From positions 1 to 32,512 of the forward strand of contig JACDEI010000054.1 in assembly GCA_013816485.1 (NCBI GenBank): 32,512 bases of DNA, written 5' to 3'. The translations under genes and the position numbers were made by a program. This DNA is from Planctomycetota bacterium (lineage in GTDB: Bacteria; Planctomycetota; UBA11346). The notes beneath the pieces were generated by a model. The model was not told the origin of the DNA, ran no database searches, and worked only from the letters and a program-made list of their open reading frames with translations. Below are positions 24,301 through 32,512 of this stretch, one piece after another (the stretch's first letter is position 1; the number at the start of each line of letters is the position of its first letter).

Positions 24301-25897
24301 GCCGGTAACCAATACCGCTGGTCGTCCTGCGGTGATGCCACGCGACATCCCACAGCTTCCCGACGGTCCACAACTGAAGGGCGCGGTCGCGCCTTCACCG
24401 CAGGTGGTAAACCTCAGTGATGTGGGAGCGATGGACTGGATCCAGTACGGCATCACCGATGAGAAGTCTTTTAACCGTCGGCAGGGAGGCGAACAACTGT
24501 CGGTGGCGCGCGCCGCCGACAACGCCGACATCCGGCGCTACGACAACAACCGCACGCGTTTCGCCTGGAACGACGGCACGCCGACCGTGGTATCGGCCGC
24601 GACCAATACCGGCTGGTGGGTCGACAACCGCAGCAAGGGTTTCACCTTCACCGCACCGGCCGATCCGGTGCTGCGTCGGCTGATGGTGTGGGTCGGCGGC
24701 GACAAGACCCAGGGCTCGTTCAACGCGACGCTTAGCGACGGCTCGGCCCCGCCTTACCGCGACGAGAGCGTCAACACCGGTGACGGCAAAGGCTGGCACT
24801 GCTACACGTTGCTATACCGCGCGCGCAGCAATGGCGCCAAACTCACCATCACCTGGAACGCAGCGAAGGTGCAGGATGGCAACGTCACGCTCCAGGCCGT
24901 GGCTTTGAGTGAGTTCAGCGACGGCAAACCGCGTTTCATCAAGGGCATCAACCTGGGTGGTGATGGTGCGGCCATCCTGGGCAATACCTGGCTGGGACAG
25001 AAGGAGGCGGAGTCCGCCGGCTTGGTGATCTACAACAGCCGGCGTATCAACGGGAGCGGTGAACCGGTGCCCGCAACCGATCCCGCGACGCGCTCGATGC
25101 TGCGCTCCGGCGTTGCTGCCAAGAGTGGTGACCTGGAGATCGCAGACCGAGGTCTGTCGAACGGTCGTTTTGACGTCACGTTGTACGTCAGCGAAACCAG
25201 CGCGAGCAACAGCCGCCAATTCGACGTGATGGTCAACGAGGTTGAACTCAAAGACATCGGCCAGCTAACAAAAAACGGCTGGGCCGCGTATGGCCCGGTG
25301 ACCACCGAGGTGACCAAGGGCGCACTGGCGATCATCGCCAAGGCGCAAAAAGGCGCGCCACAGGTGATGGGCATCGCCATCTACGCCAGTGGTGATGATG
25401 GCGGACCGTGGACCAACGCCTTCCCCGCTGGCCGCGCACATGAATTGCCTGGCACGCTGCTGTTCGCCGACTTCGATCGTGGCGTCAACGGTGTCGCCTT
25501 CCAGGAACGCGACGACAAACCACGCAATCCGTTCTACCGCACCGAGCCGGTCGGCATCAATCAGTACCACGGCGCGCCGGTGGTCGCCTATGTCCCCAAT
25601 GGCGAATGGCTGCGCTACACCGTGAACGTGAAGGAGGCCGGCACCTACACCGTCACGGTGAAGTACGGCAAGGCCAATGGCGGCGATCCGAAGAACGCCC
25701 GTGTGCAGTTCGAAGTCGATGGCCTAGCGGTTGGTGGTGAGCTTCGCCTAGAGGACACCCAGCGGTGGGACAACGCCAAGACCGTCACCAGCCAGGCATT
25801 CCAAATGACCGCTGGCATCCACGATCTGCGCGCGCTGTTCTTCGGCGAACAGGACGAACTGGCCGACTTCTGGTCGTTCGAGTTCAAAAAGCTCTAG
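21380..25897 (+). CDS. ECF-sigma-like/FecR/PA14/CBM6 single-chain protein
   Basis: 1505-aa multidomain protein. Residues 1-90 resemble ECF sigma region 2 (AQQGDPAAFHELV, LLREVYGAIRRE, VRGWMCRTASTLIGIRL). Residues 125-178 resemble region 4 (LQMQPPSLRQLL and NEGLTVGTIAEKQGLVESEV). Residues 190-255 match the FecR/anti-sigma N-terminal module (VIEDYLGGTLVPDTRALLVA, then a basic/Leu helix). A Pro/Arg/Asp linker precedes one TM helix (about 335-355). Outside the membrane are a FecR domain (about 380-530), a malectin-like module (~540-695), a bacterial Ig-like domain (~705-790), a PA14-like domain (~795-950), a Pro/Thr linker, another beta module (~1000-1180), a second malectin-like copy (~1185-1340) and a C-terminal CBM6-like domain (~1345-1505). 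ATG 21380 begins the sigma-like part; the RBS is weak. Likely a surface sensor, perhaps of glycans. Domain calls are by eye. Confidence 0.85.
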   Translation: MNVADLKVQVERAQQGDPAAFHELVTATIGDLRLYIATYVSTQALGDALLREVYGAIRRELSRCPPQDVRGWMCRTASTLIGIRLSDATRGAAAAKDPLNTIVVQSAVDALGRNSDAANPAAVELPRRLQMQPPSLRQLLQRHYNEGLTVGTIAEKQGLVESEVAQALLAARARMDWTGVAEVGDTADRTFPSVIEDYLGGTLVPDTRALLVAGVLHDPARATQFERQVRLHLLLQALLTPFDAAQVKEFIAGLPHFQNDSSRLIVPQRPTRGTARITRQPPAPRSDTTRHRRQISETGSGVRGFAGTASGTRKTAVAEADDLGDDAPPPPNRMPLYLGGGAAVLGLLVLMVIWLRPASPTHADELVAPAPTQQAPVGDPSFALVSEVEGQAVITHAGQTRPAIISESLSSGDGLQVTGAGILRTLLVDQVRLKLFADTQIQTVTLQGQTLHLHLTQGQAEIEHLRGPKVTTVIARTPQGQVTMAEAKTTIDVVDGVTRVRTGRGKPQVARLNGAGMVEAAPGGVVVVRAGADPAVDGGGAFVRGINFGEGVVTIARNQWLSLNEALGAGLTLGRGVRVGPFAQISGVGMDFDTKRMLDAGLVGDGGQIELSHVLPNGDYDLSLWIAGPVDARFDGITLTLANTPVPLGPAATKAERWRRLGPLRVQVRQRRLDLRLSGMGAAHLAGLQLDAIGTLDGVLPPMILITDPASGGQAPPFDLTIRTRADAAGGIAKVAFYNRDTLLGEATTPPYTFTWRAPPIGAYALSAVATDASGGTSRSAVVEGTVQDFASLRGLLRETWRGIGGGGIGDLRGHLASPAHEITLVPHSDYRISGNDFGARLRALLTPPADGDYIIEVLSDDSSEVWLSPDENPANRRLVCSLNGYGDPNQWDRHPSQRSTPIALTGGQRCFIEVLYKQGGGGAHLLLGWVRPDGVTERPIQAERFTPVQTGMQVPPPSTTGMPPTTQTPTSTAPVTNTAGRPAVMPRDIPQLPDGPQLKGAVAPSPQVVNLSDVGAMDWIQYGITDEKSFNRRQGGEQLSVARAADNADIRRYDNNRTRFAWNDGTPTVVSAATNTGWWVDNRSKGFTFTAPADPVLRRLMVWVGGDKTQGSFNATLSDGSAPPYRDESVNTGDGKGWHCYTLLYRARSNGAKLTITWNAAKVQDGNVTLQAVALSEFSDGKPRFIKGINLGGDGAAILGNTWLGQKEAESAGLVIYNSRRINGSGEPVPATDPATRSMLRSGVAAKSGDLEIADRGLSNGRFDVTLYVSETSASNSRQFDVMVNEVELKDIGQLTKNGWAAYGPVTTEVTKGALAIIAKAQKGAPQVMGIAIYASGDDGGPWTNAFPAGRAHELPGTLLFADFDRGVNGVAFQERDDKPRNPFYRTEPVGINQYHGAPVVAYVPNGEWLRYTVNVKEAGTYTVTVKYGKANGGDPKNARVQFEVDGLAVGGELRLEDTQRWDNAKTVTSQAFQMTAGIHDLRALFFGEQDELADFWSFEFKKL

Positions 25898-26171
25898 CTC
25901 GGTTTGCGCTGACGGATCTCCCGAAGCGGAGATCCGTCAGCGACACCGGCTTTGCCGGTGTGTCCTGCTGCGCAGGACCTAACCTCGTCCCCGCTCGCGC
26001 GCGGCAGGCGCGCTCGGGGGATTGTTGTTTGCGGGGCGAGCAGCGCAGGAGCGCAGCGCAGCCGGACCCCAAGTGGGTCCGCCGCCCGTAGCGAAGGCAG
26101 GAGCCGAAGCGCAGGGATGCCCGCTACGCCCGCCAGGGCCTCTGCCGGCCCTGGACCCGCACGGTTCGTGA
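25898..26171 (+). ncRNA. Multi-hairpin intergenic region, candidate structured RNA
   Basis: No gene. Three hairpins follow each other with no bases between: 25907-25921/25928-25942 (15 bp), 25943-25950/25954-25961 (8 bp), 25962-25968/25972-25978 (7 bp). Further stems are 26063-26069/26075-26081, CGTAGCG/CGCTACG (26087-26093/26122-26128) enclosing smaller pairs, and CCAGGGCC/GGCCCTGG (26133-26140/26147-26154). Such density suggests a structured RNA or a repetitive mobile RNA element. I see a possible likeness to HEARO/OMEGA-type RNAs, but no HNH nuclease gene is adjacent and I cannot confirm it. The first hairpin may also terminate the 21380 gene, although no T-tract follows. Confidence 0.45.
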
Positions 26172-27950
26172 TTACGCAGGTCTGCTTTCGATCAACGGAT
26201 TTCCCCGCAGCCCAGCGCGCTGTGCCAGCGCCAGCACCGACTGCGCTGCGTCGGTCACGACCTGCTGCCAGGATGCTTCGCCACGCGCGATGCGGTCGAG
26301 ATCTTCTTCGAGTCGCGCGGTGAATCCCAGGTCGATGAAGTTGCCGCCGTAGTGGTGGACGAGGAAATCGATCACCGCCATGCCCAGTTCGGTGGCGAAG
26401 AGTTTGCGCTGCTTTTCTCCGACGTAGCCGCGTTCCAGGATGGTGCGCATGATCGCGGCGTAGGTCGACGGGCGGCCGATGCCTTCCTTCTCCAACTTCT
26501 TGATCAGTGAGGCCTGGGTGTAGCGCGGCGGTGGTTTGGTCGTGCGATTGAGAGCTTCCAATTCTTTGAGATCGACGGCATCGCCCGGCGTCAGCATCGG
26601 CAGTTCGCCGGCGAATTCGTCATCGTCGTCCTTCTTCGCTTTGCCGCGGGCCTTCTTCACCACTTCGTCGGTTTCGTCGCTGCCGGTGAGTTTGCGCCAG
26701 CCGTCGAACAACACGACCTTGCCCTTGGCCTGGAATACGCCCATCGCCTGGGGTGGTTTGCCCTCCACCAGCCATGCGCCTGGAGCACAGGCGATGTCGA
26801 TGGTGGTGAGTTGATCGCGCCCACTCGCCATCTGGCTGGCGATGAAACGGTTCCAGATCAGTTGGTAGAGTTTGCCTTCCGGCGTATCGCCGAGCGCGTC
26901 GACGCCTGATTCCGCATGCGTCGGACGGATGGCCTCGTGCGCTTCTTGCGCGTTCGCCGACTTGGTCGCGTGGATCACCGGCTGGGGCGGCAGGTACGCC
27001 GGTTTGAAACGTTGACCGATGAGGGTGCGTGCGGCGGTGATCGCTTCCGGCGAGAGCGCCACCGAATCGGTACGGTGGTAGGTGATGTGGCCGCCTTCGA
27101 ACAGCGACTGCAGCAGCTTCATCGTTTGATCGGGATTGAGTCCGAGGCGCACCGACGCCGCCTGTTGCACGGTGGCGGTGGAGAAGGGGGGCGGCGGATG
27201 GCGCTGCTGATCGCGGCGGTCACACGACTGCACCAGCCAGCGCTGTTTCCGGCACCAATCGACGGTCTTCTGCGCGATCGCCTGATCGGTCAGGCGTTGT
27301 CCGAGTGGTTCGCCCTTCCACGTCACCAGACGTGCGACGAATGGCGGTAGCGTTCCTGGTTTCTCCACCGTCGCCGTCAGGATGAAATAATCGACGGCGT
27401 TGAACTTGCCGATCTCACGCTCGCGCTCCGCCACCAGCCGCAGAGCCACCGACTGCACGCGGCCGGCGCTCTTCGCCTCCGAGCCAAGCCGCCGCAGCGT
27501 CGGACTCACCAGCCAACCGACCACGCGGTCGAGCACGCGTCGCGCTTGCTGCGCGTCGACCAAGTGCTGGTCGAGCATGCGCGGATTGGCCACCGCCTTC
27601 ACCACCTCGGCCTTGGTGATCGCATGGAACACCACGCGGCGGTACGGACGCTCACCGAGCAGTTGGCTCAGGTGCCACGCGATGGCTTCGCCTTCGCGGT
27701 CCGGGTCAGTCGCGAGCAACACTTCCTCGGCATCTTCGGCCTGCCGTTTGAGATCCGCGATGGCATCCCGGCTGCGGTCGAGCGGCAGGTACTTCGGCAG
27801 CACCTGCCCGTTCACGAAGGTCACCGCCAGATCGCCACTCATCGGCAGATCGCGCACATGCCCGAACGACGCCGCGACGCGGTAGTCACGTCCGAGAAAC
27901 TCGCGGATCTTGCGCGTCTTGTTCGGCGATTCGACGATCAGCAGCTTCAT
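26172..27950 (-). CDS. topA: DNA topoisomerase I (type IA), short form
   Basis: 592-aa type IA topoisomerase that relaxes negative supercoils through a 5'-phosphotyrosine intermediate. The TOPRIM domain begins [20 protein letters not shown] (Glu7) and has [14 protein letters not shown] (D82, D84, E86). Also present are [13 protein letters not shown] and the active-site segment [10 protein letters not shown] with catalytic Tyr291, where the usual Met after Tyr is His. The core ends [20 protein letters not shown] and [16 protein letters not shown]. No C-terminal zinc ribbons follow, whereas housekeeping TopA is usually 700-900 aa, so this is either a reduced main enzyme or a second copy. A Lys/Asp-rich insertion lies around residue 430. 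ATG 27950 gives the conserved N-terminus. Confidence 0.95.
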   Translation of the reverse strand: MKLLIVESPNKTRKIREFLGRDYRVAASFGHVRDLPMSGDLAVTFVNGQVLPKYLPLDRSRDAIADLKRQAEDAEEVLLATDPDREGEAIAWHLSQLLGERPYRRVVFHAITKAEVVKAVANPRMLDQHLVDAQQARRVLDRVVGWLVSPTLRRLGSEAKSAGRVQSVALRLVAEREREIGKFNAVDYFILTATVEKPGTLPPFVARLVTWKGEPLGQRLTDQAIAQKTVDWCRKQRWLVQSCDRRDQQRHPPPPFSTATVQQAASVRLGLNPDQTMKLLQSLFEGGHITYHRTDSVALSPEAITAARTLIGQRFKPAYLPPQPVIHATKSANAQEAHEAIRPTHAESGVDALGDTPEGKLYQLIWNRFIASQMASGRDQLTTIDIACAPGAWLVEGKPPQAMGVFQAKGKVVLFDGWRKLTGSDETDEVVKKARGKAKKDDDDEFAGELPMLTPGDAVDLKELEALNRTTKPPPRYTQASLIKKLEKEGIGRPSTYAAIMRTILERGYVGEKQRKLFATELGMAVIDFLVHHYGGNFIDLGFTARLEEDLDRIARGEASWQQVVTDAAQSVLALAQRAGLRGNPLIESRPA

Positions 27951-28060
27951 CGTGCAAAGATGATGGTGGCGCGGTCGACGGCTCAACCACGGTCGTGGCG
28001 CGGTGCCCACCACTGCGATCCACGCTTGCCGCCCAGCGACGCTGCCGGAAGGTCCCGACC

Positions 28061-28432
28061 ATGAGCGCCCTCGACGACCCCCGCGTCCTGTTCGCCGCCG
28101 AACGCACGCTGCTGGCGTGGGTGCGCACCGGCATCACCGCCATCGGCCTCGGGTTCATGGTCGCGAAGTTCGACCTGTTCCTGCGCTACGTCACACCTGC
28201 GCACATCCCGCACGCGCCGTTCGTCGCCCTGGCGATCGGCGTCGCCCTGGTGCTGACCGGCGCACTCCTCTGCCTGCTGGCCGCGCGCCAGTTCCGTCGG
28301 TTGATGGCGACGCTCAAGGCGACGGATATCCCCGCGGGTTATTCCGCCGCCTTGCCGATCGGAACCGGCCTGGTCTTCGGCGTGATTGGGGTGGTGTTGG
28401 CGGCTTACCTCGCGTGGGAGACCTTCGGCTGA
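28061..28432 (+). CDS. DUF202 (YidH-like) inner membrane protein
   Basis: 123-aa protein with three predicted transmembrane helices (about residues 24-42, 53-73, 97-117). The N-terminal motif [20 protein letters not shown] is the hallmark of the DUF202/YidH family (AaERT.LAWiRT). Family function is unknown; members are small inner-membrane proteins. ATG 28061 is preceded by GGAAGG at a good distance. It is divergent from topA, with a 110-nt spacer that must hold both promoters. Confidence 0.9.
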   Translation: MSALDDPRVLFAAERTLLAWVRTGITAIGLGFMVAKFDLFLRYVTPAHIPHAPFVALAIGVALVLTGALLCLLAARQFRRLMATLKATDIPAGYSAALPIGTGLVFGVIGVVLAAYLAWETFG

Positions 28433-28462
28433 CGTCAGCGACAAGCCGGTGGCTGGCGGACA

Positions 28463-28667
28463 TTCGGCGTTCGGCGTTCGGCCTAAATTCACGATTGAAC
28501 CGCCACGACGCCACGACGCCGCGGAACAACAGCGACTTTCGTCGACGAGCCCTTTCATCCGTCAGGTGATCTGGTTGTTTGCCCCAAGCTGTGGTCTCGT
28601 GGCGTCGTGGCGTCGTGGCGGTTCCTCTTCTGCCGTTTCTCGGTTCAGCGTTCGGCGTTCGGCGGTC
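28463..28667. repeat. Palindromic element with CCACGACG units and TTCGGCG flanks
   Basis: A perfect 24-nt inverted repeat (28497-28520 and 28601-28624) built of a 9-nt unit (CGCCACGAC) encloses an 80-nt centre. On each outer side lies a direct array of a 7-nt unit, TTCGGCG, near 28463-28481 and 28643-28664. It fills the DUF202/LacI spacer. It has the same architecture as the elements at 7038 and 15871 but different units. Confidence 0.88.
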
Positions 28668-28723
28668 TTTTCCCGCTCTTTTGCCGCTCTTCCCGTCGGG
28701 GATTTCCTCGGCAGCATGGGGGG

Positions 28724-29815
28724 GTGGCGCGCAAGACCGTTACCAATTCCACCCTCAGCGATGTGGCCAAGGCTGCAGGTGTCAGCATCGCCACCGCCAG
28801 CATGGTGCTCAATCCGACGGACAAGACCGCCAAGGTCAGCGACGAACGTACGGCGCTGGTGAAGGCCGCGGCCGAACGTCTGGGGTATGTCGCCAATTAC
28901 CATGCACGCGCCATGCATCTGGGGTTGAGCGAGACCATCGGCTTTGCCCTCGATTACGGACAGGCGGGGCGTGAGTTGGATGATGAGCCGATGGACGTCG
29001 GCTACTTCCATCACCTGACCATGGGCATTGAGGCCGAGACGCACTTCGTTGGCTACAATCTGGCGCTCATCGGACCAGGGACGCAGGAACGGGCGGTCGC
29101 GCGTGGCATCCGCCAGCTCCAACAGCGTCGGCTTGATGCCTTGATTGTTCCGGCGGTGCTCAGCTCCGTGCGTCTGAGCAACCTCATCAGCGAAGCGCCG
29201 GATCTGCCGATCGTCCTGATCGAGCATGACGGCTCCTCGGCATTCCCGGTGGTACACTACGACGAGGCGGAAGGTGTGCGGCGCGCGGTGGCGCATCTTG
29301 CCGGGCTGGGACATCGTCAGTTGTTGTGGCTGGGGCCGGATCAGGACGGGCGTCGTGGACGAGCCGACCAGTTCCGCGAGGCGGTGCAGGCCGCCGGATT
29401 GGGTGGAGAGACCTGTTTCTTCACCGTGCCCGAGCCGGTCTACGACCGGCACTCGATCATCCGTGCCGCAGGGGCCGCGCTCTCCGCCCGCCTTGCTCGT
29501 GGACGCGATGTCACCGCTCTTGTGTGTTACAACGATTTCACCGCGGTTGGTGCATATGACGCCTTGTTGTCGGCCGGGGTGCACATCCCGCGCGAGGTCT
29601 CGGTGGTTGGCTTCGACGATTTCGTCGCCGCCTACCTGCATCCGCGCCTGACCACCGTCAGCCACATGCTTGTGGGCATGGGCCGGCGGGCGACGCAACT
29701 CGCGTTGGAGATGGCACGTGGGCCGCAAGCCCGGGCCGGGCTGCGGGGCCGGCGCGAGGTGCTGGTGCCGGAGCTGGTCCTGCGGGCGAGCACCGCCCCA
29801 CCGCCCGGCGGATAG
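28724..29815 (+). CDS. LacI/GalR-family transcriptional regulator
   Basis: 363-aa DNA-binding regulator. An N-terminal helix-turn-helix and hinge (TLSDVAKAAGVSIATASMVL, then ERLGYVANYHARAM, residues ~8-65) are followed by a periplasmic-binding-protein-like effector domain with LIVPAVLSSVRLSNLI, DLPIVLIEHDG, HLAGLGHRQLLWLGP, VCYNDFTAVGAYDALLSAG and IPREVSVVGFDDF. Family members bind sugars or related ligands and act at palindromic operators. The GTG at 28724 gives the best family-length start; the RBS is weak (G-run), and earlier in-frame codons run through a repeat element. It is followed 121 nt later by the sensor kinase gene. No adjacent sugar-utilisation genes show what it senses. Confidence 0.93.
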   Translation: MARKTVTNSTLSDVAKAAGVSIATASMVLNPTDKTAKVSDERTALVKAAAERLGYVANYHARAMHLGLSETIGFALDYGQAGRELDDEPMDVGYFHHLTMGIEAETHFVGYNLALIGPGTQERAVARGIRQLQQRRLDALIVPAVLSSVRLSNLISEAPDLPIVLIEHDGSSAFPVVHYDEAEGVRRAVAHLAGLGHRQLLWLGPDQDGRRGRADQFREAVQAAGLGGETCFFTVPEPVYDRHSIIRAAGAALSARLARGRDVTALVCYNDFTAVGAYDALLSAGVHIPREVSVVGFDDFVAAYLHPRLTTVSHMLVGMGRRATQLALEMARGPQARAGLRGRREVLVPELVLRASTAPPPGG

Positions 29816-29848
29816 TTCAGGCGTTGTAAGCCCCTGGGCAGCTGCTGG

Positions 29849-29878
29849 TTGCCTGATGGTACACATGCAGGGTATCCT
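29849..29878 (+). promoter_or_regulatory. Possible sigma-70-like promoter for the histidine kinase
   Basis: TTGCCT (29849-29854) and TATCCT (29873-29878) are separated by 18 nt, 58 nt before ATG 29937. The match is moderate and found by eye; promoter consensus in this organism is not established. Confidence 0.25.
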
Positions 29879-29936
29879 GAGCTGCCATGTTCTGCTCCCC
29901 CCGTGTCGATGCCGCCGTCGTTGCCGTACGCCCATT

Positions 29937-32426
29937 ATGAAACCGCAGAGTGATGAGATCGCACGGCTCAAGGCCCTACGCGACCTGGCAATCCTCGACA
30001 CCGCGGCGGAGGAGGCCTACGACGAGCTGACGCGCAGCGCGGCGCTGATCTGCCAGGTGCCGATCGCGCTCATCAGCTTGGTCGATGAACATCGCCAATG
30101 GTTCAAATCACGAGTCGGTCTCGACGCCAGCGAAACCCCCCGCGAACTGGCGTTCTGCGATCACGCCATCCGTGAACCAGGACAGGTGATGGAAGTCGGC
30201 GATGCCGCCGCAGATCCCCGTTTCGCCAACAATCCCTTGGTCACCGGCGCGCCTGGGATCCGCTTTTATGCCGGAGCACCGCTGGTGGATGCCGCCGGGT
30301 TTGCCCTCGGCTCGTTGTGTGTCATCGATCATCAGCCGCGTCGTCTGGAACCCTGGCAGCGTGAAGTGCTGACCAACCTGGGACGTCAAGTGGTGCGCCT
30401 GTTCTCCACCCGAGTCGCATTGGCGCATGCGCACCTGGGCACGAGCCGACGGCAGGCGATGGAATCCGCCAGTGGTGTGCCTCGCGTGGTGCCCACCGGC
30501 GTCGTGCAGGTGTCCACGACCGGAGCCATCCAACTCAATCAAGTGGCACACGCCATCGTCGGCTGGTCCTCAACTCAGGTCGCGGATCTCGCCACCTGGT
30601 TCGCGTGTCTGCATGGACCACAGGCCGCACGGGCACGCGCCCTCTATGAGCAGGATCGCGCCGCGGGTTTCCCCCACGCGCAGGTGATGTGGTTCACGCG
30701 TGGCGATGGTCAGCGTCGTCAAGGCGAGTTCCAGGGCGTGCGCACGGCTCAGGGCGAGGTGTGGTTGCTGCGCGATGTCACCGAGACCAGCGGTGCCGAG
30801 GAACGTTTCCGGGTTTTATTCGACCACTCCAGCGATGCGCATTTGTTGTTCGATGAGCAGGGCATCATCGACTGCAATCGCGCTGCCATCGACCTGTTGC
30901 GCTGTACCGACAAGCAGCAGGTGCTGGGCCTGCATCCGGCACGGCTGTCTCCCGCCTTCCAGCCCGACGGGCGACGGTCGGAGGAAAAGCGCATCGAGAT
31001 GGACCGTCTGGCGCGGGAACGCGGCAGCCATCGCTTCGAGTGGTTGCATTGCCGCCTCGATGGCAGCGAGTTCCGCACCGAGGTCACGCTCACTCCGGTC
31101 CAGATATCCGGCCAACCGGTGCTGTTAATGGTCTGGCATGATCTTACCGAGCGCCTCCTGATCGAGGAGAAGCTACGCTTGGACGAAGAACGTTTCCGCG
31201 CCATCAGCGATGTCTCGCCGATGGGGATCTACGTCACAGATGTCCGTGGCCGGGCGATCTATCTCAATGAACGCTGGAGCGAACTGGCGGGCATGGCCAC
31301 GTCTGCCGCGCAGAGTGAGGGATGGGCCAAGTGCCTCCATCCGGATGACCGTCAACGCATCCATGAAGCGTGGACCGTTGCCGTCATGGGCGGCCGGCGT
31401 TTTTCCGGACAATACCGCTACCTGCATGCCAATGGCCGAGTGGTGTGGGTGCAGGGTGATGCGGTGCCGATGCGTCTGGGTGGTCAGGTGAACGGCTACG
31501 TCGGCGTGGTCAGCGACATCACCGAACAACATCAGCTCGAAGTGCGGCTGCGCGACAGCATCAAGCGCTTCGATCTGGTGGTGGCGGGCGCGGGCATGGG
31601 CGTCTGGGAGACCTCGTTCGATCCCGCGCGCTGGCGGGAACAGTTCGGCCCTGACCTGCCTTGTTACTGGTCGCCACGCTTGGCGGAGATCATGGGTTAT
31701 GCCCCGGAGGAGTTTCCGGCGCGTCTGCAACCGTGGCTGGAGGCGATGCATCCCGACGATCTGCCGCGCGTGCGTGCCGCCATCGAGGCCTATCTTGCCG
31801 ATGCGGTGCCCTATCGCGTCGAATACCGCCTGCGCCAGCGTTCGGGCGAGTACCATTGGTACTACGCCACCGGTGAGGCGCAGCGCGATGAGCAGGGAAG
31901 ACCGCTGCGTTTTGCCGGCAACATATCCGACATCACGCCGCGCAAACGGGATGAGGCCCTGTTGGAACGTGCGCGCGACGAGGCGCAGGCGGCGGCGCGC
32001 GCCAAATCCGATTTCCTTGCGACCATGAGCCATGAACTGCGCACGCCAATGAACGGCGTGATCGGCATGACCACCTTGCTGCTCGATACGCCACTGAACC
32101 AACAGCAGAAGGAGTTCGCCGAGACCGCGCGCACGTGTGGCGACCAGTTGCTGGCGCTGATCAGCGACATCCTCGACTTCAGCAAGATCGAGGCCGGCAG
32201 CCTGACGCTGGAGCACATCCCCTACAGTCCGCGTCGCCTGAGCGAGGAAGCGGTCGCCCTGCTGGCGGATCAGGCGGAAAAGAAGGGGTTGCAGATCGTC
32301 TGCCTGATCGGCGCGGAGGTCCCGGCGCGTCTGCTGGGCGATCCCACCCGCTTGCGTCAGGTGGTGTTGAACTTGTTGAGCAACGCGATCCGAGGACAAT
32401 TAGGATGGCGTATCGGCGTCAATTAG
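29937..32426 (+). pseudogene. GAF-PAS sensor histidine kinase, truncated by an IS end
   Basis: 829 codons remain of a soluble sensor kinase. GAF domain (about 1-160; ICQVPIALISLVDEHRQWFK through GSLCVIDHQP); a degenerate PAS (~185-283); three PAS/PAC units (about 287-405, 416-535, 542-670); HisKA with SDFLATMSHELRTPMNGVIG, where His699 is the phosphoacceptor; then the start of HATPase_c up to the N-box LRQVVLNLLSNAI (residue 818). The normal next residues (K-F-T...) are replaced by RGQLGWRIGVN and a stop from IS-end repeats. The G1, F and G2 boxes are absent, so ATP cannot be bound and the kinase is presumably dead. Any C-terminal receiver domain is also lost. It starts at ATG 29937; 121 nt separate it from the LacI-type gene. 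Confidence 0.9.
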
Positions 32427-32512
32427 GATGGCGTATTTTTTCGTGGTAAAAATTCGACTGCAGTGCAGTTAATTTTAGTTGTCGCGTCAATTAGGATGGC
32501 GCACGTCCGATG
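32391..32512. mobile_element. Insertion sequence end with three terminal repeats
   Basis: At about 32391 the kinase frame gives way to AT-richer DNA containing CAATTAGGATGGCG three times (32397-32410, 32420-32433, 32488-32501). The second and third share 18 nt (GCGTCAATTAGGATGGCG). Multiple short direct repeats at an end are typical of IS21-type elements (transposase-binding sites), so this is inferred to be an IS21-like end. The element runs off the window, so no istA/istB gene is visible. Confidence 0.65.

Noticed and set aside
23246..24373. 375-aa minus-strand frame
   Set aside because: Antisense to the Ig/PA14-like part of the sigma/FecR protein; no recognisable domain.
31173..32399. 408-aa minus-strand frame
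   Set aside because: Antisense to the PAS/HisKA region of the sensor kinase, which has strong domain evidence.

Overview
This 32.5 kb window is high-GC and gene-dense on both strands. Its gene content suggests a Gram-negative bacterium of the Planctomycetota or wider PVC type. The pointers are an FHA-domain Ser/Thr kinase with a membrane anchor and coiled-coil tail, an LPS gene (lpxB), an ABC-2 permease fused to a CPBP protease, long secreted proteins of unknown function, and an ECF-sigma-like region fused to a FecR/carbohydrate-binding protein. The assignment is inferred from protein architecture; there is no rRNA or other phylogenetic marker search behind it. No tRNA, rRNA or CRISPR array was seen.

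Layout. 1-3.1 kb is disturbed by mobile DNA: an apparent IS end interrupts a MoxR-like ATPase start, followed by a thioredoxin-fold lipoprotein, a complete DDE transposase and an Rpn-family nuclease. 3.3-6.9 kb (minus) holds a FHA/Ser-Thr kinase followed by the ribosome-assembly GTPase rsgA. 7.2-9.6 kb (plus) is an lpxB-yicC-membrane protein operon. 9.7-14.9 kb holds envelope or unknown proteins, a lone ABC-2 permease, a UbiB/ABC1 kinase and a 63-aa protein with a strong RBS. rpsD (minus) has a clear intrinsic terminator. 16.3-18.1 kb encodes a large secreted protein, also with a clear terminator. 18.1-21.1 kb (minus) is an ABC exporter pair whose permease ends in a CPBP protease domain. 21.4-25.9 kb encodes the 1505-aa sigma-like/FecR/CBM fusion. 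A run of hairpins lies between it and a short topoisomerase I. A DUF202 protein, a LacI-type regulator and a GAF/PAS histidine kinase close the window.

The most unusual item is the 21.38-25.90 kb protein. It appears to carry ECF sigma regions 2 and 4, an anti-sigma/FecR N-terminal module, one membrane helix, a FecR domain, and extracytoplasmic Ig-like, PA14-like, malectin-like and CBM6-like modules in one chain. This looks like a single-polypeptide surface-signalling system. The second theme is intergenic: several spacers carry palindromes whose arms are built from 7-9 nt tandem units (7038-7140, 15871-16056, 28463-28667), plus a 9-nt tandem array at 21194-21238 and a series of contiguous hairpins at 25907-26154.

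Both ends of the window seem to lie inside insertion sequences. On the left an IS end cuts a MoxR-like gene. On the right an IS end with three copies of an 18-nt repeat cuts the histidine kinase inside its ATPase domain. This would be expected if the window is a contig broken at repeats.
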